Positions 1-5,197 of a DNA stretch of 5,197 bases are shown here, in pieces (positions within the stretch are counted from its first letter, which is position 1; each line of letters opens with the position of its first letter). Source of the stretch: an uncultured Selenomonadaceae bacterium. Its GTDB lineage: Bacteria; Bacillota; Negativicutes; Selenomonadales; Selenomonadaceae. The notes under the pieces are model-generated. The model ran no database searches and had not been told where the DNA came from. It worked only from the letters and a program-made list of their open reading frames with translations. The DNA lies in assembly GCA_905233325.1 (NCBI GenBank), contig CAJODU010000104.1, positions 8,568 to 13,764 of the forward strand, read 5' to 3'. The position numbers and the translations under genes were made by a program.

Positions 1-1
1 G

Positions 2-2302
2 ACCGCCGGAGGAAGTGCCGGTCGAACAACTACGCCAAGACCTACACCAACGTCAGCACCTTCAACCTTGAGCAGACTAGGCGGAGCCGCTAAAATGGCT
101 GGCAGTGCTTCACTTTTAACTGCCTTATTTGCTGGACTTGATACTTATTCAGTACGCTCAGAGAATGAAATGCGTGTTAGCGAGGCACAGAGTAGCATTG
201 ATACGCTAAGAGAGCAAGAAAGAAATCAAAAGACAGAACTGAAATCTGCACAAGAGTCTTACAATCTTGCAGTTGGCGATCCTGAACGTTCGGCAGAAGA
301 AATTGCAGAATTGAACACAAAAGTGGCTAATGCAAACGACATACTAAAACAAACAGGTCAAGACTTAACGCAAGCCGAAAGCACTTTGAGTACAGTCCAA
401 AAGGACGCCGCTAAATACAATAACGAATCATTATTTGGCGGCATTGGTGCGGTCGGTGGTGCGGCGGCAGGTGCAGCCATAGGTTCTATAGTACCAGTTG
501 CCGGCACTCTCGTCGGAATGTTACTTGGCGCAGGATTAGGCTATGTTGGTTCAGAGATTGGAAAGTCTGTCGGCGATAAATTCGATTTTGATGTACTTGG
601 CTGGATAACAGGCAAAAATGATAAAACGTCAGCCGGAGAGACAGTAAGCACACCAAAAGTAGATTGGAAAACTTCTGACGGCAGAATGTTTAGCGAATAT
701 TCGGCAGCTGAAAAAATTCGCTATCATAATAACGAATCAGCTGAAGACCGTGCTAGTCGCGAAGCCGCTGAAAGTGCAGCACAACAACAAGTTGCACAGC
801 AAAAGCACGATGAAGGTATGCAAAAGTGGCAAAGCGGCGAATTTGGCGACAGTGCATTATCAAAAGTTTCAAAAGAAGATACCAACAGTAAGATTGAAGA
901 GTATCGCAAACAAAAAGAACGCAAATACACAAACTTTATGACACCTACAGACCGCGGACAAAGTGCAGTTGCTCTATCAATGCAAGAAAATCCTGTAAAA
1001 GAAGCACAAGAAGCCTCACTTGAACCAATAAAAGCAAAAATCCAAAACGAGATAGATTATTTTAAATCACTTTTTACCGGCAGAGACACAGGTGTAAAAA
1101 CCGACCATTTAGGTATGAGTGCAGCTGAAAGCAGCGGTCAACGCGACCATTTGGGGTTTGAAACGCCTCAGATAACAGCACCAGACTTCTCGCAGCTGTG
1201 GACTAACTTCAATATATCTGACTTTCTGCCTGACATCGATATATCACAATGGTTTACAAACTTAACAAGTGGTGTAGAAATGCCTGACTTTTCTCAGATG
1301 TGGGCTAATTTTAATGTTTCTGATTTTTTGCCGGATATTGATATATCGCAGTGGTTTACAGACTTAACAAGCGGTATAGAATTACCTGACATATCAACAT
1401 TATTACCGGATTTTTCATCATTAGGAGCAACAATCGGCGAATCACTTAGCAGTATACCAACGGCAGCTAGTGAAGCGTTTTCGACAATTTCAACTTCAGC
1501 AAATGAAACTTGGAGCAACATTCAAACAGAATGGTCACAATTACCTAGCTTTTTTGGTAATTTATGGTCAAGTGCCGGAAGTGCGGCAACTGCAGCAGGT
1601 TCAGCTATCGCAAGCGGTCTAAACAGTGCGATTGGAACAATTCAATCTGCTTGGGAAGGATTATCAAGCTGGTTATCAGCAAAAATTTCAAGCCTTGCAA
1701 GTATGGCGTCAAATGCCGCGAGTAGTGTTATGGGATTTTTCGGCGGTGGTGGCAGTATTGGTCACAATGCTTCAGGTACTTCTTTTTGGAGCGGCGGCTG
1801 GACTGAAATCAACGAACACGGCGGAGAAATTTTCGACCTTCCTCAAGGTACAAGAATTTATCCTCACGCAACGACAATGAAAATGTTAAAAGACGAAATG
1901 CAAAACGGCACTTTTAATGATTTTCTAGGCAACGCACCGATGGCTGATGTATCTTTTAACAATTCTCTTAGCGGCAGTGGAAATTTTCTATCAAATGTAA
2001 ATAGTATTACTTCATTACCTTTTGACAATACTTTTAATGGTGGAGAACTTCTGCCGAATGCAAACGGCATTTCTCCTTTGGGTGAACTTCCTGCAATACC
2101 TCAAATGCCAAGTTTTGAGCAAATAACGAGCGGCATTTCAAATAATTCGAGTAACAGCACCACAAACAATAACACTAGTAGCAATATGACTTTCACTGGC
2201 GACATCAATATAACCAATCCCGATAATTTTGATTCCATAGTTTTTGAGCTGATGAAATTAATGGGTAAATCATCTATGAATTTTGGTGGTGTCGGCTTAT
2301 GA
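2..2302 (+). CDS. Phage tail tape measure protein, C-terminal part (5' partial)
   Basis: The frame is open to the left edge, so the gene begins upstream; the TTG at 68 is just an internal Leu codon. 766 residues are visible. In order (numbered from the first visible codon): Thr/Pro-rich linker (about 9-22); Glu/Gln/Lys-rich coiled coil (about 51-143); glycine-zipper hydrophobic segment (about 144-193); charged, Ala/Gln-rich stretch; two tandem 34-residue repeats (394-461); Ser/Ala/Trp-rich amphipathic stretch; a block (about 588-624) with HNASGTSFW, GGW, NEHGGEIF, LPQGT and YPH, typical of Bacillota tape measure C-termini; Asn/Ser/Thr linker; and a short C-terminal domain. The family sets tail length, occupies the tail tube and is ejected ahead of DNA. 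No peptidase or lysozyme domain is visible here. The stop overlaps the next start (ATGA). Family assignment is strong from composition, motif block and context; in PBSX the equivalent is XkdO. Confidence 0.92.
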   Translation, partial: TAGGSAGRTTTPRPTPTSAPSTLSRLGGAAKMAGSASLLTALFAGLDTYSVRSENEMRVSEAQSSIDTLREQERNQKTELKSAQESYNLAVGDPERSAEEIAELNTKVANANDILKQTGQDLTQAESTLSTVQKDAAKYNNESLFGGIGAVGGAAAGAAIGSIVPVAGTLVGMLLGAGLGYVGSEIGKSVGDKFDFDVLGWITGKNDKTSAGETVSTPKVDWKTSDGRMFSEYSAAEKIRYHNNESAEDRASREAAESAAQQQVAQQKHDEGMQKWQSGEFGDSALSKVSKEDTNSKIEEYRKQKERKYTNFMTPTDRGQSAVALSMQENPVKEAQEASLEPIKAKIQNEIDYFKSLFTGRDTGVKTDHLGMSAAESSGQRDHLGFETPQITAPDFSQLWTNFNISDFLPDIDISQWFTNLTSGVEMPDFSQMWANFNVSDFLPDIDISQWFTDLTSGIELPDISTLLPDFSSLGATIGESLSSIPTAASEAFSTISTSANETWSNIQTEWSQLPSFFGNLWSSAGSAATAAGSAIASGLNSAIGTIQSAWEGLSSWLSAKISSLASMASNAASSVMGFFGGGGSIGHNASGTSFWSGGWTEINEHGGEIFDLPQGTRIYPHATTMKMLKDEMQNGTFNDFLGNAPMADVSFNNSLSGSGNFLSNVNSITSLPFDNTFNGGELLPNANGISPLGELPAIPQMPSFEQITSGISNNSSNSTTNNNTSSNMTFTGDINITNPDNFDSIVFELMKLMGKSSMNFGGVGL
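152..430 (+). other. Predicted coiled coil within tape measure protein
   Basis: About 93 codons rich in Glu, Gln, Lys, Asn and Ala, with almost no Pro (one DPER turn) and regularly spaced Leu/Ile/Val/Met. This is typical of the extended helical bundle that tape measure proteins form inside the tail tube. The call is from composition and spacing only; no coiled-coil program was run. Confidence 0.65.
431..580 (+). other. Glycine-zipper hydrophobic segment in tape measure protein
   Basis: Fifty codons starting LFGGIGAVGG are dominated by Gly, Ala, Val, Ile and Leu, with repeated GxxxG/AxxxG spacing and a central Pro-Val-Ala-Gly break, so two short membrane helices in a hairpin are plausible. 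Such segments in tape measure proteins are thought to insert in the host membrane during DNA delivery. The composition is visible directly; the function is inferred. Confidence 0.6.
1181..1384 (+). repeat. Tandem duplication of a 34-codon unit in tape measure protein
   Basis: Unit 1 is 1181-1282 and unit 2 is 1283-1384, directly adjacent and in frame. By hand alignment 28 of 34 residues and 81 of 102 bases are identical. All six residue differences are mild (L/M, T/A, I/V, N/D, V/I, M/L), and 13 further codons differ only synonymously. Both units contain PDFSQ, SDFLPDIDISQWFT and LTSG. A decayed third unit may follow from 1385 (PDIS, LLPDF). Internal repeats are common in tape measure proteins, where length scales with tail length. 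Confidence 0.95.
2138..2185 (+). repeat. Asn/Ser/Thr low-complexity linker in tape measure protein
   Basis: Sixteen consecutive codons encode only Ser, Asn and Thr. They separate the Pro-containing region from the final domain that starts MTFTGDINI. Probably a flexible linker before a small C-terminal domain that ends at the tube/hub junction. Codons for each residue are mixed, so this is not a simple DNA microsatellite. Confidence 0.8.
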
Positions 2303-2913
2303 CTGTAGCAGATTTTAATTTTTCTGAAGAAGACATCAAATGGATTGAAGGCATAGCAAGAGTAGTCGGTCGTTTAGTGGTCTTTAGCACTGACGATGAC
2401 AGGCTTGTTTTGCCGGTAACACCTTGGAAGTATAGCGTCACGACCTCACAAAATAACAAAGTGGTAGATATAATCGACTATGGCGAATATCTTCTATTCG
2501 GTAACGCAAAATTAAAACATCTCAAGATGGAATGTTTTTTTCCTAGAATGTATCACGGCTATCCGTTCGCTATAGGAGACCAAAAAGAGCCTGAAGAATG
2601 TGTAGACCAGATAATCAAGTGGAAGGAATCCAAAGAGCCTGTAAGAGTAATCATAACAGACAGCACGGTAAATTTGATGATGGGCATAATGGAATTTACC
2701 TATCGTGAAAAAGACGGCAGTCGTGATTTGTATTATTCTATTGAATTAGCCGAGTACAGGAATTTAAATGTACCGTCAGCAAATTATCAAAAGCCTATAG
2801 ACGACGGCACTGGATTGAGAGACAGAGACACGAAAAAAGTTCCGCCTGTACCAATTACGTCAAATAATACAGAGGACGAATTTGAAGAAGATATAAGGAA
2901 TGGTAAAAAATGA
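2299..2913 (+). CDS. xkdP: XkdP-like tail protein lacking the usual LysM domain
   Basis: 204 residues. ATG at 2299 overlaps the tape measure stop by 4 bases; a GGTGGTG site at 2285-2291 sits 7 bases upstream. The family core spans about residues 36-159: LPVTP at 38-42, an acidic/hydrophobic beta region with GEYLLFGNAKL, CFFP at 79-82, ECVDQIIKWKESKEPVR at 100-116, and a final AEYRNLNVP at 151-159. These match the N-terminal domain of PBSX XkdP/YqbP-type proteins, which sit between tape measure and hub genes and are thought to join tail tube to baseplate. Two oddities: about 30 extra N-terminal residues before the core, and a C-terminal region (160-204) that is a polar, acidic tail ending DEFEEDIRNGKK instead of a LysM peptidoglycan-binding domain. 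I found no LysM-like sequence in the other frames of this stretch. Family call is by motifs and synteny; the molecular role is inferred. Confidence 0.85.
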   Translation: MTVADFNFSEEDIKWIEGIARVVGRLVVFSTDDDRLVLPVTPWKYSVTTSQNNKVVDIIDYGEYLLFGNAKLKHLKMECFFPRMYHGYPFAIGDQKEPEECVDQIIKWKESKEPVRVIITDSTVNLMMGIMEFTYREKDGSRDLYYSIELAEYRNLNVPSANYQKPIDDGTGLRDRDTKKVPPVPITSNNTEDEFEEDIRNGKK

Positions 2914-3962
2914 GGCTCACGATAGTTGCAGGAGATACAACAGATGTAACAAATTTAGTGACATCATTAAAATGGTCAGGTTCGCGTCTGCAAGTTTCAA
3001 GAAAATTAGAATTTACGCTGATGCAGGACAAGAGAGACAAGCACATTCCGGTTATTCGTGTCGATTGCGGATATACAGTCATATTCTATGACGATGTCGG
3101 CAACAATGTATTTGAAGGTAATATTTACGATTTGGAACGTAATAGAGCAGAATCGAGAATCAAAATCGTAGCTTATGACCACCTCATAGTAATGACACGC
3201 TCAAAGACTACCAGAAAGTTTACCGATGTCTTGCCAGAAGAAATAACAAGACAACTTTGCAGAGAACTCGGCGTTATTGAAGGTAATATAACTGAAACAG
3301 GTGTAAAGGTATCATTCACAGCAAACAATAAGACCGGTTTTGAAATAATAATGATGGCATATACCGAAGCACATAAAAAGAATGAAAAATTATACCATCT
3401 TGTTATGGAAGGACCAAAGTTAAACGTCATTGAAAAAGGCTCGCTGATAGATGGATTGGTACTTGATTCGACAAAAAATATGATTAACTCCGTATATAAG
3501 AAGTCGATAGAAAGTCTAATAAATCAAGTCTGCGTGGTCGACGAACAAGGAAATATTGTCAGCTACGAAAAAGATGATGAGAGCATTGAGGCTAATTCGA
3601 TGTTCCAAGTCACATATAAAATCGACCCAAACAAAGATACAGCCAAAGAAGTCAAGGCGCTTTTGGAAAAAAATAAACCGCAAAAAAGCGGAAATATTAT
3701 TGCGCTTGGCGATTATCGTGCGCTTTCTTCATATTCAATCACGCTCAAAGATGAATTATTCACAGGTCAATTCTATATCAAACAAGATACTCACACCTTT
3801 GAAGACGGCAAGCACGAAATGAATCTTGAACTTGAATTTGAAAACCTGATGAACGAAAAAGAATTACCTGAAGAAAAAAAGAAAAAAGATAAGAAGACAG
3901 GTAAAAGTCGTAATCGTAATAAGGATAAAGACAAGAAAGGTGAAAATAATGCCAACAAGTGA
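2910..3962 (+). CDS. xkdQ: XkdQ-like baseplate hub protein (gp27-type)
   Basis: 350 residues. ATG at 2910 overlaps the xkdP stop (ATGA); AAGGA at 2895-2899 is 10 bases upstream. Hub-type features: an N-terminal beta domain with VTNLVTSLKWSGS (13-25) and RKLEFTL (31-37); GYTVIFYDDVGNNVFEG (54-70), typical of the first hub beta barrel; IKIVAYDHLIVM (84-95); a helical LPEEITRQLCRELGV segment (108-122); and a C-terminal beta domain with SGNIIALGD (260-268), GQFYIKQDTHTFEDGKHEM (286-304) and LELEF (306-310). This ending is characteristic of XkdQ/YqbQ proteins. They form the ring closing the tail tube and holding the spike, as T4 gp27 and Mu gp44 do. Some databases label them 'hydrolase', but I see no catalytic motif. 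After about residue 318 there is an unusual Lys/Arg/Asp-rich tail that makes the protein somewhat longer than typical; it also overlaps the xkdR start region. Confidence 0.9.
   Translation: MRLTIVAGDTTDVTNLVTSLKWSGSRLQVSRKLEFTLMQDKRDKHIPVIRVDCGYTVIFYDDVGNNVFEGNIYDLERNRAESRIKIVAYDHLIVMTRSKTTRKFTDVLPEEITRQLCRELGVIEGNITETGVKVSFTANNKTGFEIIMMAYTEAHKKNEKLYHLVMEGPKLNVIEKGSLIDGLVLDSTKNMINSVYKKSIESLINQVCVVDEQGNIVSYEKDDESIEANSMFQVTYKIDPNKDTAKEVKALLEKNKPQKSGNIIALGDYRALSSYSITLKDELFTGQFYIKQDTHTFEDGKHEMNLELEFENLMNEKELPEEKKKKDKKTGKSRNRNKDKDKKGENNANK
3936..3942 (+). promoter_or_regulatory. Ribosome binding site deciding the xkdR start
   Basis: AAAGGTG lies inside the 3' end of xkdQ, 6 bases before ATG 3949. 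An in-frame GTG at 3940 is part of this site and has no separate one of its own, so ATG 3949 is the better start. Confidence 0.7.
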
Positions 3963-4383
3963 TATACCTCCTGCTGAGCAATCGGTAGCGAATATAATCA
4001 GCACAATGCACGATATAGCAGGTCAACACACGCCTCAAGGACCCACAGTCGGTAGAATAATATCACCGCCTCCTGATATTAAAGTTGCTTGGAACAGCAT
4101 TGAATTAACAAAAGAACAAATTTACATTGATGAATATCTACTTGTCGGACATACTCGGACGGCTAAAGGTCAAATAACAAGCGGTACTCAAGAGGCAGGT
4201 CACCATGTTCACAAGCACGATATTGATAATCCTTATGAAGAAACTTGGATTTTGACTGATACCTTAAAAGCTGGAGACCTAGTAGCTGTACATCCTCTTA
4301 ACGGCGACCAACTTTTTATCATCACAGCTAAACTTATCTATCTCGGTAGCGGCGACGGTTTTGAAGCTGCTCAAACAGGTTAG
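3949..4383 (+). CDS. xkdR: XkdR-like DUF2577 protein, probable central spike component
   Basis: 144 residues from ATG 3949; the in-frame GTG at 3940 would give 147 but overlaps the ribosome binding site. It overlaps the xkdQ stop by 14 bases. DUF2577 features: an N-terminal amphipathic helix (VANIISTMHDIA, 13-24), the strand GRIISPPPDIKVAW (35-48), IELTKEQIYI (51-60) and a closing WILTDTLKAGDLVAV...DQLFII (100-125), consistent with an OB-like beta fold. Between the strands is a loop with GHHVHKHDID (84-93), containing an HxHxH cluster. In Mu the gene between hub (44) and gp25-like (46) is the central spike gp45; XkdR occupies the same slot between xkdQ and xkdS, so a spike or spike-adaptor role is likely. 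Family recognition is good; the spike role and metal binding are inference. Confidence 0.9.
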   Translation: MPTSDIPPAEQSVANIISTMHDIAGQHTPQGPTVGRIISPPPDIKVAWNSIELTKEQIYIDEYLLVGHTRTAKGQITSGTQEAGHHVHKHDIDNPYEETWILTDTLKAGDLVAVHPLNGDQLFIITAKLIYLGSGDGFEAAQTG

Positions 4384-4395
4384 AAGGTGTACTGA

Positions 4396-4827
4396 ATGGC
4401 TGATGATTATCCTTTTCTCGACGGCTCAAGTGATGAAGAAGAAAATTCTGATTTACCTTTGTTTTGCGAATATGCTTGGAATTTTAACGATGATTGTTTT
4501 ATCTACGACGGCGACGGCAATCACATACTTCTTACAGGCAATGACGCACTTAAAATTTGGATATACAAGGCATTGAAAACTGAAAGATATATGTGGTTGG
4601 CGTATAGTTGGAGATTCGGTATCGAGTTATATACCTTCATGGCAAAAAATATGGGAGTTAAAGAAAGACAATCAGAATTTAAAAGAATGATTACTGAATG
4701 CTTAATGGTGAATCCTTACATTAAAAGTATTGACAGTATAAATCTGATTCGTAACAACAGAGGCGAGCAGGTAAATGTAGAGATAACTCTAACCACTATT
4801 TACGGCACGATGACATTGATGTTGTAA
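4396..4827 (+). CDS. xkdS: XkdS-like DUF2634 baseplate wedge protein (gp25-type)
   Basis: 143 residues. ATG at 4396 follows the xkdR stop by 12 bases, with GAAGGTG at 4383-4389 six bases upstream. The first 20 residues are acidic and low in structure (DDYPFLDG, SSDEEENSD). The core has EYAWNF (25-30), a DGDGNHILLTGNDALKIWIYKALKTERY stretch (38-65) and YSWRFGIEL (70-78). The latter two are hallmarks of PBSX XkdS/DUF2634, which is related to T4 gp25 and phage W-type wedge proteins. A helical middle with MITECLMVNPYI (98-109) and a C-terminal strand pair (VNVEITLTTIYGTM) complete the fold. In T4, gp25 is part of the core wedge bundle with gp6 and gp53 and marks where sheath assembly begins. Here it sits just upstream of the baseplate J gene, separated only by the small zinc-ribbon gene. 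Confidence 0.9.
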   Translation: MADDYPFLDGSSDEEENSDLPLFCEYAWNFNDDCFIYDGDGNHILLTGNDALKIWIYKALKTERYMWLAYSWRFGIELYTFMAKNMGVKERQSEFKRMITECLMVNPYIKSIDSINLIRNNRGEQVNVEITLTTIYGTMTLML

Positions 4828-4833
4828 TTTAAG

Positions 4834-4862
4834 TTGAAGAAGTTTAAAAGTTATGCTAAAAT
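4834..4862 (+). promoter_or_regulatory. Candidate SigA promoter upstream of the zinc-ribbon gene
   Basis: TTGAAG at 4834-4839 (4 of 6 to TTGACA), a 17-base spacer, and TAAAAT at 4857-4862 (5 of 6 to TATAAT) preceded by TGC at 4854-4856, an extended -10. Transcription would start near 4868-4870, giving a very short leader beginning about at the ribosome binding site. It sits in the only gap over 30 bases in the window. In AT-rich DNA such matches also arise by chance, so this is a prediction. Confidence 0.5.
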
Positions 4863-4868
4863 GACCGT

Positions 4869-4874
4869 GAGGTG
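4869..4874 (+). promoter_or_regulatory. Ribosome binding site of the zinc-ribbon gene
   Basis: GAGGTG is 5 bases before ATG 4880. It overlaps the predicted transcription start from the upstream promoter, so a transcript made there would have little or no sequence 5' of this site. Confidence 0.7.
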
Positions 4875-4879
4875 TTACT

Positions 4880-5113
4880 ATGTCTAAGCATTGTTGTCAA
4901 TATTGCGGTCAGGATTTAAATCCTTATCGTGAAGGTCAAAAGTTTTGTTCGCCAAGTTGTATGAGCGAATACTACAAAATGCATCCAGAATTAATTCCGA
5001 ATGAAGAAAATCTAACTCGTCGAGAAATAGAACTCGAAAGAGAATTGCACGAAAAGAAGAAAGAACTTAGAGAGCAAGAAAAAATTATGAGGGAATTAAA
5101 AAATCAAATTTAA
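4880..5113 (+). CDS. Small zinc-ribbon / coiled-coil protein, function unknown
   Basis: 77 residues with a clear ribosome binding site. The N-terminal third carries a four-cysteine metal site: C6-x2-C9, then C23-x3-C27 within KFCSPSCMSEYY. This is the CxxCG...FCSxxC pattern of small treble-clef/zinc-ribbon domains (similar in style to DUF2116 proteins, but I cannot assign a family). C5 is an extra cysteine next to the first pair. Residues 45-77 are almost all Glu, Lys, Arg and Leu. Heptad hydrophobics fall at L56, L63, M70 and I77, with extra Leu at 45, 52 and 73, so a dimeric coiled coil is likely. No signal peptide or membrane segment. PBSX has no gene at this point between xkdS and xkdT, and a possible promoter lies just upstream. 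Together these suggest an accessory gene, perhaps expressed apart from the late operon. It could instead be a tail assembly factor or regulator; no function can be given. Confidence 0.85.
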   Translation: MSKHCCQYCGQDLNPYREGQKFCSPSCMSEYYKMHPELIPNEENLTRREIELERELHEKKKELREQEKIMRELKNQI

Positions 5114-5125
5114 AATTTCTGTTGC

Positions 5126-5134
5126 AGGAGGTGA
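5126..5134 (+). promoter_or_regulatory. Strong ribosome binding site for the baseplate J gene
   Basis: AGGAGGTGA is a near-full match to the anti-Shine-Dalgarno sequence, 5 bases before TTG 5140. It is the strongest such site in the window and decides the start: an in-frame GTG at 5131 lies within it and so is unlikely to be used. Confidence 0.85.
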
Positions 5135-5139
5135 GATTA

Positions 5140-5197
5140 TTGTACAAAGCCAGAACAAGAGCAGAAATATTATCAGAACTAATAGCGGAATCAACTT
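5140..5197 (+). CDS. xkdT: Probable XkdT-like baseplate J protein, N-terminal fragment (3' partial)
   Basis: Only 19 codons are visible, opening with TTG and reading (M)YKARTRAEILSELIAEST before the window ends. The start is set by the AGGAGGTGA site five bases upstream. The short N-terminus, with Tyr near the start followed by a Thr and an 'EIL.EL/ML' helix, resembles XkdT/baseplate J (T4 gp6-type wedge) proteins, which form the inner baseplate ring. The main support is position: XkdT follows XkdS in PBSX-type modules and Mu gp47 follows gp46. The gap from the preceding gene is 26 bases with no terminator, so transcription can run through. With so little sequence, another wedge or tail protein cannot be excluded. 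Confidence 0.7.
   Translation, partial: MYKARTRAEILSELIAEST

Noticed and set aside
724..930. Minus-strand open frame encoding a Cys-rich 68-residue peptide
   Set aside because: It lies opposite the tape measure gene. The Cys runs come from the complement of Ala/Gln-rich GCA/CAA codons, and there is no ribosome binding site or independent support.
1294..1521. Minus-strand open frame within the tape measure gene
   Set aside because: It is antisense to the tandem repeat region of a well supported gene and has no recognisable protein features.
1626..1880. Second plus-strand frame inside the tape measure gene
   Set aside because: Shadow of the Ser/Ala-rich coding sequence in another frame; it resembles no family and has no start signal.
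3556..3822. Plus-strand frame inside xkdQ giving a Lys/Arg-rich peptide
   Set aside because: Out-of-frame reading of AT-rich codons; the xkdQ frame is clearly conserved family sequence through this region.
4361..4576. Plus-strand frame spanning the xkdR-xkdS junction
   Set aside because: Overlaps the recognised ends of both genes and has no family features; the DUF2577 and DUF2634 frames explain the region.
4730..4757. Perfect TTGACA inside xkdS as a promoter -35
   Set aside because: The sequence 16-18 bases downstream has no good -10 (TAACAA at best), and it is within conserved coding sequence.
4861..4887. Eight-codon open frame overlapping the start of the zinc-ribbon gene (possible leader peptide)
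   Set aside because: Its ATG overlaps the predicted -10, it has no good ribosome binding site, and a frame this short is expected by chance.
5105..5120. AT-only inverted repeat after the zinc-ribbon gene as a terminator
   Set aside because: The AAATTT-type repeat would form only a weak AT stem with no GC core or U-tract, so it is not a credible terminator.

Overview
The window is a stretch of late structural genes from a contractile-tailed (myovirus-type) phage, prophage or phage-derived tail particle. All genes are on the + strand and tightly packed. The order is tape measure protein, XkdP-like, XkdQ-like hub, XkdR-like (DUF2577), XkdS-like (DUF2634, gp25-type), a small zinc-ribbon/coiled-coil gene, then the start of an XkdT-like baseplate J protein. 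This is the order of the Bacillus subtilis PBSX (xkd) tail module with one extra gene between xkdS and xkdT. The AT-rich coding sequence, strong purine-rich Shine-Dalgarno sites of AGGTG/AGGAGGTGA type, TTG start use and PBSX-type families all point to a low-GC Bacillota host. I cannot place it to genus from sequence alone.

Layout: positions 2-2302 hold the C-terminal part (766 visible codons) of the tape measure protein. It has a Pro/Thr linker, a coiled coil, a glycine-zipper membrane-like segment, a 34-residue tandem duplication and the common C-terminal Gly/His motif block. Positions 2299-2913 and 2910-3962 (xkdP, xkdQ) are joined by 4-base ATGA overlaps, which suggests translational coupling. 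xkdR (3949-4383) overlaps the end of xkdQ, and xkdS (4396-4827) follows after 12 bases. The 52-base gap after xkdS is the largest in the window and carries a plausible SigA promoter. It is followed by a 77-residue CxxC...CxxxC protein (4880-5113). A very strong ribosome binding site then precedes a TTG-started gene at 5140 that runs off the window.

How the genes work together (family knowledge): the tape measure protein sets tail length and sits in the tail tube. XkdP, XkdQ and XkdR form the hub and spike at the distal end of the tube. XkdS and XkdT are baseplate wedge components linking hub to fibres. The position of XkdR between the hub and the gp25-like gene matches that of the Mu gp45 central spike, and its HxHxH cluster makes a metal-binding spike role worth testing.

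Most of the window is a recognisable tail module. The least explained element is the small zinc-ribbon gene with its own promoter, which looks like an accessory ('moron'-type) insertion. Other points of interest are the XkdP homologue without a LysM domain, the synonymously diverged repeat in the tape measure protein, and the lysine-rich XkdQ tail encoded over an in-phase A AAA AAG heptamer. No RNA gene, CRISPR array, insertion sequence or convincing terminator was seen, and no stretch over 300 bases lacks a gene.
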